Assembly (NCBI GenBank): GCA_038040485.1
Contig: JBBPIE010000005.1
Coordinates: 1 to 64,000 of the forward strand
DNA length: 64,000 nt
Origin: Onstottus_B arcticum
GTDB taxonomy: Bacteria > Acidobacteriota > Blastocatellia > UBA7656
Direction: 5' to 3'
A model generated the notes under the pieces. The model saw nothing but the letters and a program-made list of their open reading frames with translations, made no database searches and was not told the origin of the DNA. Position 1 is the first letter of the stretch. Each line of letters opens with the position of its first letter. The position numbers were made by a program, and so were the translations under genes. Of this stretch, positions 7,708 to 16,832 are shown piece after piece.

Positions 7708-10065
7708 CTACTCTTCGAGGAGCTGTTTGATCTCAGCCTCGAAGACATCTTTCTCGGTTCTTCCAACGTGTTTGAATCTGATCCGTCCCTGCTTATCAAC
7801 CAGGAGCGCGACCGGTAACGATGACTCGCCTACGCCAAGCTCGCCCGCGATCTTCTGATCGCCGATCGTCTGCGTGTAGTTCATCGGGTGCTGCTTCAAG
7901 AAAGGCTTCACCTTCGCGGCGCCTTCTTCATCCAGCGACACCGCGATCACTTCAAACCCTTGCGCTTTGTAGTCCTTGCCCAGTTGATTGAAGATCGGTA
8001 TTTCCGAAATGCAGGGCAAGCACCACGTCGCCCAGAAATCTATCAGCAGGACCTTGCCTTTCTTCGAGTGAAGGTCGAGCGTTCCACCGTCGAGCAAGCT
8101 CAGCGTGACCGGCGGAAGCGGCTCGGCCGAGGCAGCCGTCGATTCGGGAGTCGCGTCGGCGCGCGCGCTCGTCTCGCTTGGAGACGCAACCGCAAGTTTC
8201 GGATCGCTGGGCTTCGCGGACGATTCAACCTGCTTCATTCTCGCCAGGAATCCTTTCGGCTTTTCGAATCCTTCAAGTCGCAGCTCGGCTCTTTCCTTAC
8301 CCGCGCCATCCAGAAAGATCACCGTTGGCACGCCTCGTATTCCGAATCGCGTTTTTGCGCGAGCGGCTTCTGAGCCCGCGTCGCTTCGGGTCAAGTCGAG
8401 CTTCAAGGTGACAAAGCGCTCGGCTTCCGTCCTCACGGCGGCATCGGTGAAAGTCGCCTGGTCCAGTTCCTTGCAAGGAATACACCAGTCCGCAAAGGTA
8501 TCGACGATCACCCCCTTGCCCGCTCGGTGCGCGTCTAGAAGAGCCCGCTCGCTGTAAGGCTGCCACGGGATCTCGGCTTCGATCTTCTTAGGCAAAGCCA
8601 TCACGATCGCAATCGCAGCCGCCCCGATTCCGATTGCCCTCAGCACCCATCCGAACTGCCTGGGTTTGGTTCTTCCGGCTTCCCAGAACAGCAGATACAA
8701 AGCAGACGCCGCAAAGAAAGCGATGAACACGTACTTCGTCGCCGTGCCCATCAACGGCATCAGAAAATAGAGCGCCATCCCGATCAGCACCAGCCCAAAC
8801 ACCTTGCGCACGGTCACCATCCACATCCCCGAACGCGGAAGTGTCTTGAGCGCGCCCGAGAAAGTTCCAAGCACCAGATACGGCAATCCAAGGCCGAGCG
8901 CGAGGACAAAGAAAAGCATGAACCCGTAAGCCGCGCTTCCCTTTGTGCCAACGTGTACGAGCAATCCCAGCACGAAAGGTCCAATGCACGGCGCGGCTAC
9001 GATACCCATCGTCAACCCCATCACAAGCGCGCCCAACATACCGCTCGTTGACTGCGCACTGCTTGTCGCCATTCGATTCAGCGACTCGGGAAGCTTGAAC
9101 TCGTAGACGCCGAACATCGACAGCGACAGCGCAATCATCAACCCGGCAAGCACTATCAGGACGATCGGGTTCTGCAAGAGCGCGCCGAACAAGCCGCCCG
9201 ACTTCGCGGCTATGACGCCGAGCAAGGAATAGGTGAGCGCCATCCCCAGCACATACATCGAAGCCATGAAAAACGTCTTGCTGATCTTTGGCTTCCCTTC
9301 CTGCGATGCGCTTTGATTGACAAAGAATCCGATCGTGATAGGAATGATCGGATAAACGCACGGCGTGGTGTTCAGCAAAAGCCCGGCAAAGAACACACCC
9401 AGCAGGATCGAGACGATGCCGCCGGTTTCAAGACTATCCGCAACCGCATTCTTCGAGCCGCCTTGATACTCCACTAACTTGCCGTCCGATTGAGCAACGG
9501 CAGCGCCTTCCGGCTGTGCAGCCGCGCTTGCAAAGATCTCAGCGTTAGCCTCCTTCACCGCTTGTCCGGCTGCAAGGATTCTGATTGGAATATCAACGGC
9601 CAGATCGGCCGGAGCAAGGCAAAGCTTCTCATTGCAGGATTGCACGGTCACGCGCGCGTGTATGACCACCTCGCCCGGCTTGAGGGATTTGCCGGCTTCG
9701 GCCTCGGCTGTGATGAAGATTGTGCCTTCGTGGACTGCGAGATCCTGCTCGGGCGCGAACTCGAACTTCTGGAGCTTATGCCCGGGATAGCGGGGCTCGG
9801 CGATTCGAACGCCTTCGGGCGCATCGAACTGCACGGTCGTTGCCACGAGATAGTCCAGCGTCGGCTTGTGCGCGTTGATGTGATAACCCGGATCGATGTC
9901 TAGAGCCACCGCGACCTTGAACCTGTCACCCGCTCTCACGCCATCGGCTGACGAGTAACCCCTGGCTTTGACGACCTTGTCGCTTTGCCCAAACACCAGC
10001 ATCGTGAACGCGGCCACAAGCAACGCCGCCAGCCCTAGTCGCACGATATGTTTCGCTTTGGTCAT
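7708..10065 (-). CDS. dsbD: DsbD-type thiol:disulfide interchange protein with C-terminal TlpA-like domain
   Basis: A 785-aa membrane reductase that moves electrons from cytoplasmic thioredoxin to periplasmic thiols. Order: signal peptide (1-26); DsbD-alpha/DsbC_N-like immunoglobulin-fold domain with the redox pair in SCNEKLC; eight-helix DsbD transmembrane core (about 220-470) with Cys in TTPCVYPIIPI and AAPCIGPF; periplasmic thioredoxin domain with Cys528-Ile-Pro-Cys531; then a second thioredoxin-fold (TlpA/ResA-like) domain with WATWCLPC (Cys682, Cys685). Classical DsbD ends after the first thioredoxin (about 570 aa), so the ~200-residue C-terminal extension looks like a fused client reductase. 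A Pro/Ala/Ser-rich linker precedes it. ATG at 10065 lacks a strong ribosome site. Confidence 0.9.
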   Translation of the reverse strand: MTKAKHIVRLGLAALLVAAFTMLVFGQSDKVVKARGYSSADGVRAGDRFKVAVALDIDPGYHINAHKPTLDYLVATTVQFDAPEGVRIAEPRYPGHKLQKFEFAPEQDLAVHEGTIFITAEAEAGKSLKPGEVVIHARVTVQSCNEKLCLAPADLAVDIPIRILAAGQAVKEANAEIFASAAAQPEGAAVAQSDGKLVEYQGGSKNAVADSLETGGIVSILLGVFFAGLLLNTTPCVYPIIPITIGFFVNQSASQEGKPKISKTFFMASMYVLGMALTYSLLGVIAAKSGGLFGALLQNPIVLIVLAGLMIALSLSMFGVYEFKLPESLNRMATSSAQSTSGMLGALVMGLTMGIVAAPCIGPFVLGLLVHVGTKGSAAYGFMLFFVLALGLGLPYLVLGTFSGALKTLPRSGMWMVTVRKVFGLVLIGMALYFLMPLMGTATKYVFIAFFAASALYLLFWEAGRTKPRQFGWVLRAIGIGAAAIAIVMALPKKIEAEIPWQPYSERALLDAHRAGKGVIVDTFADWCIPCKELDQATFTDAAVRTEAERFVTLKLDLTRSDAGSEAARAKTRFGIRGVPTVIFLDGAGKERAELRLEGFEKPKGFLARMKQVESSAKPSDPKLAVASPSETSARADATPESTAASAEPLPPVTLSLLDGGTLDLHSKKGKVLLIDFWATWCLPCISEIPIFNQLGKDYKAQGFEVIAVSLDEEGAAKVKPFLKQHPMNYTQTIGDQKIAGELGVGESSLPVALLVDKQGRIRFKHVGRTEKDVFEAEIKQLLEE

Positions 10066-10137
10066 AGTTGATTATCGAAGGTCACTCCTTCGGCCTGCCG
10101 TGAGTGCCTCTATCGTATCGTTGACTAAGCGAGCCGC

Positions 10138-10731
10138 TTAGTTTCTACCCAACTCGCGAAGGATCTCTACGGTCACATCCGCGAGCCTGACTATTGAACC
10201 ACCGTTCGTTCCCGCGAACAGCTCGGCCGCCTGTCGCGTGCTGAATGGAAAGAAGTCCGGACCCATCGGGCCATCAACACGGCTCTTCACCACAAGCTCT
10301 GCGTTCGCTGCGTCAATCGACTCACGAGTGTTGTAGTCCTTGAGCAGGGCGTTCTTCATGTTCCCCTTCTGCTTTAACCAGTCATTCACGCTGTATTTTG
10401 TCGGAGACACGTAGAACGCGAGCATATCTCCCGGCGATTCGAACATCAGCTTCGTGCCGTCGCTGTAGCGAATCTCCGCAGCCCACGGATCGCTCGCTTT
10501 GACTTGCATACCGCACACCGGACAGTAGCCATGCTGAGCGTTTTCAGCGACAGGTGCGTTCCGCTTCGGTCCACAAGAGGGAGTTGATAGCAATAGGACC
10601 AGCAGAAATAGAGACGGAGCGACGCGGCGACGGGGCGACGCTGCGACAGAAACGACACTAAGACTCTTCGCCGGGTCGCCCCGTCTCCCCTTCGCCGTTT
10701 CGTTCTTCAACTCGCGCAATCGATCAATCAT
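10138..10731 (-). CDS. nosL: NosL-family copper-binding lipoprotein
   Basis: Periplasmic copper chaperone-type lipoprotein, 197 aa from the ATG that abuts the mnmA stop. Lipobox ends at Cys53 (LLSTPSC), then the NosL signature HGYCPVCGM (Cys70, Cys73, Met75), the SDGTKLMFESPGDMLAFY core and the ending GPDFFPFSTRQAAELFAGTNGG. NosL delivers Cu(I) to nitrous oxide reductase in nos clusters, but no nosZ, nosD or nosF is nearby, so the role here is open; related lipoproteins occur with other copper oxidases. Residues ~12-40, ahead of the signal sequence, are encoded by a GACGCGGCGACGGGG-type repeat, so the true start may be a later GTG near residue 37. Confidence 0.8.
   Translation of the reverse strand: MIDRLRELKNETAKGRRGDPAKSLSVVSVAASPRRRVAPSLFLLVLLLSTPSCGPKRNAPVAENAQHGYCPVCGMQVKASDPWAAEIRYSDGTKLMFESPGDMLAFYVSPTKYSVNDWLKQKGNMKNALLKDYNTRESIDAANAELVVKSRVDGPMGPDFFPFSTRQAAELFAGTNGGSIVRLADVTVEILRELGRN
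10615..10700. repeat. GACGCGGCGACGGGG inverted repeat inside the nosL 5' end
   Basis: About 10615-10647 reads as GACGCGGCGACGGGGCGACG-type units; about 10668-10698 holds the opposite orientation (CGCCGGGTCGCCCCGTCTCC). It is a palindromic dispersed-repeat type overlapping the annotated nosL N-terminus. Confidence 0.6.
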
Positions 10732-11838
10732 TCACGCAATCCATCCTCCACCCAGTACAACATCGTGGTCATAGAAGACCACGGCCTGACCGGGCGTAAT
10801 CGCTGCCTGAGGTTCATCAAACTCCACCCACGCTTTCGACGCGCCATTCGGAACTATCGTCGCTTCAGCCTCGAGCGCACGATAACGTATTCGCACTTTC
10901 GCTTTAACTGGAGCGCCGGGCGGCGCAATCGACAACCAGTTCACGCCTGTAGCCAAAAGCCCTTTCCCAAACAACTCGTCGCGCTTGCCGACCACCAACT
11001 GGTGACGCGGCACATCGATCTTGATCACGTAGAGCGGGTCAGCCGCCGCAACTCCTATCCCCCGCCTCTGACCGACAGTGTAGCGATGAAGTCCCGCGTG
11101 CCGGCCGATCACTTCGCCCTCTGAGGTTGCGATTTCGCCCCCCGCCAGCGCGCCTTCCCCATCCGATTTACCCATCTCGTGCCGCGCGTAGTCTTCGACG
11201 AACCTCGCGTAGTCGCCGTCGGGCACGAAACATATCTCCTGGCTCTCAGGCTTTTCAGCAGTCTCGAGCCCCAAGCCCCGCGCCACGTCGCGAACCTCGA
11301 CCTTCGTCATCTCGCCCAGCGGAAACATCGCACGCGCGAGTTGCTTCTGCGTCATCTCGAACAAGAAGTAAGATTGATCCTTTGAGAGGTCCTTTCCCTT
11401 CTTCAACACATATCGCTGAGTGTCCGGGTTGTATTCCACCCGAGCGTAGTGGCCGGTCGCAACGTGATCGGCGCCGACTTCCTGAGCCATGTTCACAAGC
11501 CGGGCGAACTTGAGCTTGGTGTTGCACGAGACGCATGGAATAGGTGTGCGCCCGGCGAGGTAGGCTTCGACAAACGGCCGAACGACTCCGCGCTCAAACT
11601 CGTCTTCGAGGTTAAGCACATAAAACGGAAAGCCCAGATCGTGAGCGACCGATCTGGCGTCGTAGACATCATCGAGCGAGCAACATCGCGACGGCTGCGG
11701 CTCGCCGCCGGGACCGAGTCTTCGACGCTGGTTCCACAACTGCATCGTGAAGCCCACCAACTCGTGGCCCTGCTGCTTGAGTATCGCCGCGGCTACCGAG
11801 CTGTCCACTCCGCCGCTCATTGCTACCGCTACTGTCAT
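10732..11838 (-). CDS. mnmA: tRNA-specific 2-thiouridylase MnmA
   Basis: ATP-dependent tRNA thiolase that makes 2-thiouridine at wobble U34 of Glu, Gln and Lys tRNAs. At 368 aa it is normal length. The PP-loop motif AMSGGVDSSVAA is at residues 6-17; the catalytic cysteines are Cys105 (PCVSCNTKLKF) and Cys203 (ESQEICFVPDGD). The D-x-S-Y-F-L segment (KDQSYFLF), which contacts tRNA, and the C-terminal beta-barrel (HRYTVGQRRGIGVAAADPLYV) are present. ATG at 11838 gives the standard N-terminus. Its stop directly abuts the nosL ATG, so the two are probably cotranscribed. Confidence 0.95.
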   Translation of the reverse strand: MTVAVAMSGGVDSSVAAAILKQQGHELVGFTMQLWNQRRRLGPGGEPQPSRCCSLDDVYDARSVAHDLGFPFYVLNLEDEFERGVVRPFVEAYLAGRTPIPCVSCNTKLKFARLVNMAQEVGADHVATGHYARVEYNPDTQRYVLKKGKDLSKDQSYFLFEMTQKQLARAMFPLGEMTKVEVRDVARGLGLETAEKPESQEICFVPDGDYARFVEDYARHEMGKSDGEGALAGGEIATSEGEVIGRHAGLHRYTVGQRRGIGVAAADPLYVIKIDVPRHQLVVGKRDELFGKGLLATGVNWLSIAPPGAPVKAKVRIRYRALEAEATIVPNGASKAWVEFDEPQAAITPGQAVVFYDHDVVLGGGWIA

Positions 11839-11907
11839 CGATCACCCGCTGGTTTTGCTCGCGCGTTGCCGGATGCTATCATCCTCGTTCGCTACGGGCA
11901 TGTTAAC

Positions 11908-12065
11908 GCGCAGAGAGTTTTTCTAAAGGCGAGAATTATACACGACGCGCGGAAGGCGGGCCACGCCGCCACCGCGCTTGATTCGGATGTTTTCTCTGCA
12001 TAAACCTCTGCGGCTCCGCGGTTAGTTAGCCTCGAAACCCCGCAAGCCGCCGAGGCGCAGAGACT
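11908..12065. repeat. CGCAGAG/CTCTGCG dispersed repeat cluster
   Basis: Contains CGCGCAGAGAG and AGGCGCAGAGAC facing CTCTGCATAAACCTCTGCGG and GCGGTTAGTTAG, a partly palindromic cluster between the divergent mnmA and ATPase genes. The motif combination (CTCTGCG plus GGTTAG) recurs at 44745-44775. Confidence 0.5.
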
Positions 12066-12121
12066 ACGTGGAGATTTGAAGTTAGGACATCGCCCATTAA
12101 ACTTATTTAGATCGGACTGAT

Positions 12122-12946
12122 ATGGCCGCGAATCAAGACACAGTCGAACAAGCAATCGAGAAACACGTCATAACTCGAGAGCCCTACTACCTGGCCGTTG
12201 AAGACGAGGTCGAGCTCTTTGAAGCAGCTTACCGCACCAAGCTTCCGGTGATGCTCAAGGGCCCGACGGGTTGCGGCAAGACGCGTTTTATCGAATACAT
12301 GGCCTGGCGGTTGAACCGGCCGCTGGTGACGGTTGCGTGTCACGAAGACCTGTCCGCAACCGATCTAGTCGGGCGTTTTCTGCTGGAAGGCGACGAGACC
12401 GTTTGGCACGATGGGCCCCTTACGACTGCAGTCAAGCACGGCGCGATCTGTTATCTCGACGAAGTAGTCGAAGCCAGAAAAGACACGATCGTGCTGATCC
12501 ATCCGTTGACCGATGACCGCAGAATACTTCCAGTCGAGAAGCGAGGCACGATCCTGCAAGCTGCCGACGAATTCATGCTCGTCGTCTCATACAACCCGGG
12601 CTATCAAAGCGTGCTCAAAGACCTTAAGCAATCGACGCGTCAGCGATTCATCAGTCTGGAGTTCGACTATCCGCCAGCCCAGCTTGAAGCTGCGATCCTG
12701 GTCCACGAAGGTAACATCGACGAGCAGACCTCGCGCGATCTTGTGCTCATCGGCGAGAAGGTTCGCAACTTGAAGGGGCACGGGTTGGAAGAGGGAGTTT
12801 CCACCCGGTTGCTCGTATACGCGGCACAGCTAATCAGCCGCGGCATTCACCCGCACACCGCTTGTGAAGTCGCGATCACCAGCCCGATCACCGACGACCG
12901 TGAGCTTCAACGCAGCATCCGAGAAATAGTCACTACGGTGATTTGA
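12122..12946 (+). CDS. MoxR-like AAA+ ATPase, CbbQ/NirQ/NorQ type
   Basis: A 274-aa AAA+ chaperone-type ATPase. Walker A is GPTGCGKT (residues 47-54), Walker B is AICYLDEVVEA, sensor-like VVSYNPGYQS follows, and the C-terminal ~80 residues match the CbbQ_C extension (VSTRLLVYAAQLISRGIHP). NorQ/CbbQ proteins work with a VWA-domain partner (NorD/CbbO) to activate metalloenzymes such as NO reductase or Rubisco. No VWA partner, norB or Rubisco gene is adjacent, so it is an orphan here. Start ATG 12122 has only a weak purine stretch upstream. Confidence 0.88.
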   Translation: MAANQDTVEQAIEKHVITREPYYLAVEDEVELFEAAYRTKLPVMLKGPTGCGKTRFIEYMAWRLNRPLVTVACHEDLSATDLVGRFLLEGDETVWHDGPLTTAVKHGAICYLDEVVEARKDTIVLIHPLTDDRRILPVEKRGTILQAADEFMLVVSYNPGYQSVLKDLKQSTRQRFISLEFDYPPAQLEAAILVHEGNIDEQTSRDLVLIGEKVRNLKGHGLEEGVSTRLLVYAAQLISRGIHPHTACEVAITSPITDDRELQRSIREIVTTVI

Positions 12947-12969
12947 ATGAGGGTTGGGGCCTGCGCGCG

Positions 12970-13139
12970 GACCGCGTAGCTGTCCTGTCGATAGTACCGC
13001 ACAACCAGCATCAGCCGGGCCGCGTAGCGGCTACCTTTATGATCCGATCCCGCAGGCGCATCAGGATTCAGGTAGCCGCTATGCGGCCACACTAAGAACT
13101 CGTTGTCCGGTACTATCGACAGAAAACTGCTACGCAGTC
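12970..13139. repeat. Nested palindromic MITE-like element
   Basis: Two nested inverted pairs: outer arms 12986-12999 and 13108-13121 (TGTCGATAGTACCG and its exact complement), flanked by GCGTAGC/GCTACGC; inner arms 13018-13036 and 13070-13088 (GGCCGCGTAGCGGCTACCT, 18 of 19 paired). About 170 nt in total with no coding capacity. It occupies most of the gap after the ATPase gene. Confidence 0.75.
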
Positions 13140-13292
13140 GCGCGTACTTCCACGCGTAGAGTTGACACGCACCCCCATCAGTCACCCATCTTGATATCGC
13201 GAGTCGAAGTGTGGCACTTTGTAAGTGCGTCCTGCAGCCCCTCGGTGTGCAAGCATAGTATCGCGGAACTGGAACCTTGTTGCTGAGCGAGG

Positions 13293-13526
13293 ATGATCAA
13301 AGGTCAACAAGCATGGGTGAGAATACGCGGAGCGCCGAATGACCCGGAGTCATTCGACTTGGCGACCTGGAGCGGGCGGGTCTGGGAGATACCTCGCGTC
13401 AACTCGCTGGGAGACACCATTCATATTCAGATAATGGACTACGTCGTTGTTGAGACTTTGCCCGCTTCAACAAAGCCTGAAGCGCTCTATCGAAAGACTC
13501 AGCCGGCCGACGACGAACCTCGCTAG
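13293..13526 (+). CDS. Small hypothetical protein
   Basis: A 77-aa frame with natural-looking composition: a hydrophobic/beta pattern (AWVRIRGAPNDPESFDLATW..., then DTIHIQIMDYVVVETLP) and a charged tail. ATG 13293 is preceded closely by GCGAGG. No family recognised. It lies between a palindromic element and the sensor-kinase gene on the same strand. Confidence 0.45.
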   Translation: MIKGQQAWVRIRGAPNDPESFDLATWSGRVWEIPRVNSLGDTIHIQIMDYVVVETLPASTKPEALYRKTQPADDEPR

Positions 13527-13640
13527 AGGCCAGATTCAACTCAGATAGTCAGGAAAAGCAGCAGAAGCTCGGCAAGTGAGATAAACTTGCCCGGTAATAA
13601 CTGCGGCTCTCAACTCGCGATCTCGCGTAGAGGGGTTCGT

Positions 13641-16600
13641 ATGCGAGCAAGTGCACGGCAACGGATTAGTGTCCTGGTTCGAATCTCTCTCTTGCTGGGC
13701 CTGCTCCTGTCATTGCTGTCCTTCGCGCTGGCCGAGCAGTTGCCGGTTAGGACCTACACGACTGCCGACGGGCTGCCTCGCGACCTTGTCCAGCGCATCG
13801 TTTTGGACTCGCATGGTTTTCTCTGGTTCTGCACGGGTGATGGTCTGAGCCGATTCAACGGCTACGAATTCACCACCTATGGTGTCGAACACGGCCTCCC
13901 ACACTCATCGATTACGGACCTGCTCGAAACTCGGCTCGGAGTTTATTGGGTGGCCACCAATGGCGGCGGCGTGTGCCGCTTCAATCCGGCCGAGCCGCTA
14001 CCTGTATCCAAAGGCGGGGCGAGCGGAAGGGACATCTCGCGCCTCACGGTTTATCCGGTCGGCGATGAGCCGATGAGCAATCGCGTTGAGGTCCTGCATG
14101 AAGATCACAACGGACAAATCTGGGCCGGCACCGATGCCGGTCTTTTTCGCCTGGATGAGATTAACGGCGAGGCGACGTTTCGGCGCATCGCGCTTCATGA
14201 TCAGATGGTGGTGGCGCTTGAAGAAGACCACGAGGGCAGCCTCTGGATGAGCACGACCACCGGACTGGTGCGACGCTTGCCCGACGGCCGGACGGTTCGG
14301 TACGCGATTCAACCGTCGCTGCTCGGCGATCTGGCCACGTCGTTGTTGTGCGACACCGAGGGGAGGCTATGGGTGGGGCACCGCGGGGGCGCAGGACTGA
14401 TTGTGCTCAAGCCGCAACCGGCCGCCTTCGTTACCGCAGGCGGTGAACAACTCAAGCTCAGGTTGGCCAGGTGCAGCAAGGCCGCTCACTCGCCGGATCA
14501 ACGTGTCCATCTACCGGTTACCCCTGGCGACGTTTGCCAGTTTACAACCGCTGACGGGCTGGCCGGGATCCTTATTCAGGGCATATCCCAGTCTTCTGAC
14601 GGGCGAATCTGGATCGCCACCAATGCAGGGCTCACCGAGTTTATCGACGGGCGCTTCCGCAGTTACACCACAGCGCTGGGTCTCAATAATCCGGCGGTTT
14701 CGACACCAGTTGAGGACCGGGACGGCAATCTATGGCTGGGAAGCCGGACCGGTGCGACAAAGATCACCTGGAGCGGTTTTACGACCTTTGGTAAAGCGGA
14801 TGGTTTAGAGAATCTCCTCATCACCTCTATCATTGAAAACCGGCGTGGAGAACTATGCTCAATCAGTGCCGAAAACGATTTCTTCGTCAATCGATTTGAC
14901 GGCCGGCGATTCAACGCTGTCAAGCCTCAGTTTCCCGGCGAGATCAAGGGTTTCGGCTGGGGAGCTAACCAGGTCACTTTCCAGGACCACACCGGAGAGT
15001 GGTGGGTGCCTACGAGCTCTGGGCTGTGTCGCTATCCGCGAGTAGCAAGCGTCGAACAGCTCGGGCACACACGCCCTAAGGCCATATACACCCATCGACG
15101 CGGGGAACTGCCCGGCGATGACGTCTTCCGTTTGTTTGAAGACTCGCGTGGCGACGTTTGGATCAGCTGCTCTGGGAACCTGCGTAACGCACTCGTTCGT
15201 TGGGAGCGAGCCACCGAATCTTTTCACATCTGCTCGGAGGCGGAAGGACTGCCACCATTCGCCTTGCCGACGGCCTACTGCGAAGATGCTGCCGGCAATC
15301 TCTGGCTCGGCTTTTATGATGGCGGCCTGGCGCGTTACCGCGATGGCAGTTTTCGAGTATTCACACAATCCGATGGTGCGCCGGTGGGACTCGTCCGAGC
15401 TCTCTTTCTCGATCGCGCCGGGCGGCTGTGGGTTGCAAGTGACCGAGACGGGATCGCCAGGTTGGATGACCCGCAAGCTGAACACCCGAGTTTTGTCAAA
15501 TACACGATCGCCGACGGGCTAGCCAGCAACAGCATCTCGTGCATCACCGAAGACAAGCTGGGGCGAATGTACTTCGGAACAACCCGGAGCCTTGACCGAT
15601 TCGATCCGGAAACCGATCGAATCAGGCATTACACCAAGGCCGACGGGTTAGCCAGTAACGCGGTTCGCGTCGCTTTTCGCGACCGTGAGGGGGCTCTGTG
15701 GTTCGGCACGGACCAGGGGATTTCGCGGCTTATTCCAGGGCCCGATTCGCCTCCATCGCCGCCACCCATCCTGATCAGCGGGCTGCGCATCGCTGGTGAT
15801 GTGCAGGCGATCTCGGCGCTGGGCGAAACTGAAGTGTCGGGACTCGTCCTCAACCCGACGCAGAATCAACTGAGCATTGATTTCGTTGGCCTGGGCTTCG
15901 CCGCCGGCGAGGCCCTGCGGTACCAATACCGGTTTGCCGACTCGGAGTGGAGTGCACCCACAGATCAGCGAACGATCAATTATGCAAGCCTGTCACCGGG
16001 TCGGTATCAATTCCAGGTGCAGGCGCTGACGGCCGACGGCAAAGCCAGTCCGAGGCCCGCCACCATCACGTTCACTATTCTCCGGCCGATCTGGCAGCGC
16101 TGGTGGTTCGTCACGCTGGTCGCGCTGACTGTCGGGCTGGCGGTGTCGGGTATCTATCGTTATCGCGTCGCGCGACTGATCGAGATGGAACGAGTGCGGA
16201 CGCGCATTGCCATCGACTTGCACGATGATATTGGCTCGGGCTTATCGCAGATTGCCTTGATCAGCGAAGTCGTGCGTCGGCGCGTGAATCGAGATGATCC
16301 TCGGGTGACAGATTCGCTCGCGCAGATCGCCGGTTCGTCGCGTGAATTAGTGGATTCGATGAGCGACATCGTTTGGGCAATTGATCCCCGTAAAGATCAC
16401 CTCAGCGATCTGACGCAACGGATGCGGCGATTCGCGAGCGAAGTCTTCACTGCGCTCAACATAGAATTTCGGTTTCAGGAGCGCGCCGAGGCCGAGGACA
16501 TGAAACTTGGCGTGGATGTTCGCCGTCAGGTCTTTTTGATCTTCAAAGAAAGCGTCAACAACATCGTGCGTCACTCCGCTTGCAAGCAGGCGGACATCGA

Positions 16601-16832
16601 GTTCCGGGTTGAGCATGGGTGGCTGACCTTAAAGGTGAGCGATGACGGAAAAGGATTCGACAGTGAAGAAGAGAGTGATGGGCACGGCCTGGTGAGCATG
16701 CGAGAGCGTGCCAAAGCCCTTGGCGGTGATCTGGAAGTGATTTCACACAATGGCGACGGCACGACGGTGAGGCTAAGGGTGTCGGTTAATCGCCGCTCCG
16801 GTCTGCCATCATTGAAGTTTCCACCTCAATAG
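13641..16832 (+). CDS. Two-component regulator propeller sensor histidine kinase
   Basis: A 1063-aa hybrid-architecture sensor. ATG 13641 (AGAGGGG at 13630-13636) precedes a signal/anchor sequence (ISVLVRISLLLGLLLSLLSFALA); the frame extends to TTG 13587. Residues ~35-710 hold many Reg_prop repeats of the form D-x-x-G-x-L-W-x-G-T (for example DGRIWIATNAGLTEF, DRDGNLWLGS), forming periplasmic beta-propellers. A Y_Y_Y domain (~725-810), one transmembrane helix (WWFVTLVALTVGLAVSGIY) and the kinase follow. His861 lies in IDLHDDIGSGLSQI (HisKA_3 type); the ATPase boxes are ESVNNIVRHS, VSDDGKGFD and GHGLVSMRERA. It should phosphorylate the NarL-type regulator encoded next. Propeller sensors of this class often sense polysaccharides, but the ligand here is unknown. 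Confidence 0.93.
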   Translation: MRASARQRISVLVRISLLLGLLLSLLSFALAEQLPVRTYTTADGLPRDLVQRIVLDSHGFLWFCTGDGLSRFNGYEFTTYGVEHGLPHSSITDLLETRLGVYWVATNGGGVCRFNPAEPLPVSKGGASGRDISRLTVYPVGDEPMSNRVEVLHEDHNGQIWAGTDAGLFRLDEINGEATFRRIALHDQMVVALEEDHEGSLWMSTTTGLVRRLPDGRTVRYAIQPSLLGDLATSLLCDTEGRLWVGHRGGAGLIVLKPQPAAFVTAGGEQLKLRLARCSKAAHSPDQRVHLPVTPGDVCQFTTADGLAGILIQGISQSSDGRIWIATNAGLTEFIDGRFRSYTTALGLNNPAVSTPVEDRDGNLWLGSRTGATKITWSGFTTFGKADGLENLLITSIIENRRGELCSISAENDFFVNRFDGRRFNAVKPQFPGEIKGFGWGANQVTFQDHTGEWWVPTSSGLCRYPRVASVEQLGHTRPKAIYTHRRGELPGDDVFRLFEDSRGDVWISCSGNLRNALVRWERATESFHICSEAEGLPPFALPTAYCEDAAGNLWLGFYDGGLARYRDGSFRVFTQSDGAPVGLVRALFLDRAGRLWVASDRDGIARLDDPQAEHPSFVKYTIADGLASNSISCITEDKLGRMYFGTTRSLDRFDPETDRIRHYTKADGLASNAVRVAFRDREGALWFGTDQGISRLIPGPDSPPSPPPILISGLRIAGDVQAISALGETEVSGLVLNPTQNQLSIDFVGLGFAAGEALRYQYRFADSEWSAPTDQRTINYASLSPGRYQFQVQALTADGKASPRPATITFTILRPIWQRWWFVTLVALTVGLAVSGIYRYRVARLIEMERVRTRIAIDLHDDIGSGLSQIALISEVVRRRVNRDDPRVTDSLAQIAGSSRELVDSMSDIVWAIDPRKDHLSDLTQRMRRFASEVFTALNIEFRFQERAEAEDMKLGVDVRRQVFLIFKESVNNIVRHSACKQADIEFRVEHGWLTLKVSDDGKGFDSEEESDGHGLVSMRERAKALGGDLEVISHNGDGTTVRLRVSVNRRSGLPSLKFPPQ

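Noticed and set aside
10138..12946. Denitrification gene cluster
   Set aside because: NosL and a NorQ-type ATPase alone do not make a cluster; catalytic genes are missing and mnmA separates them.
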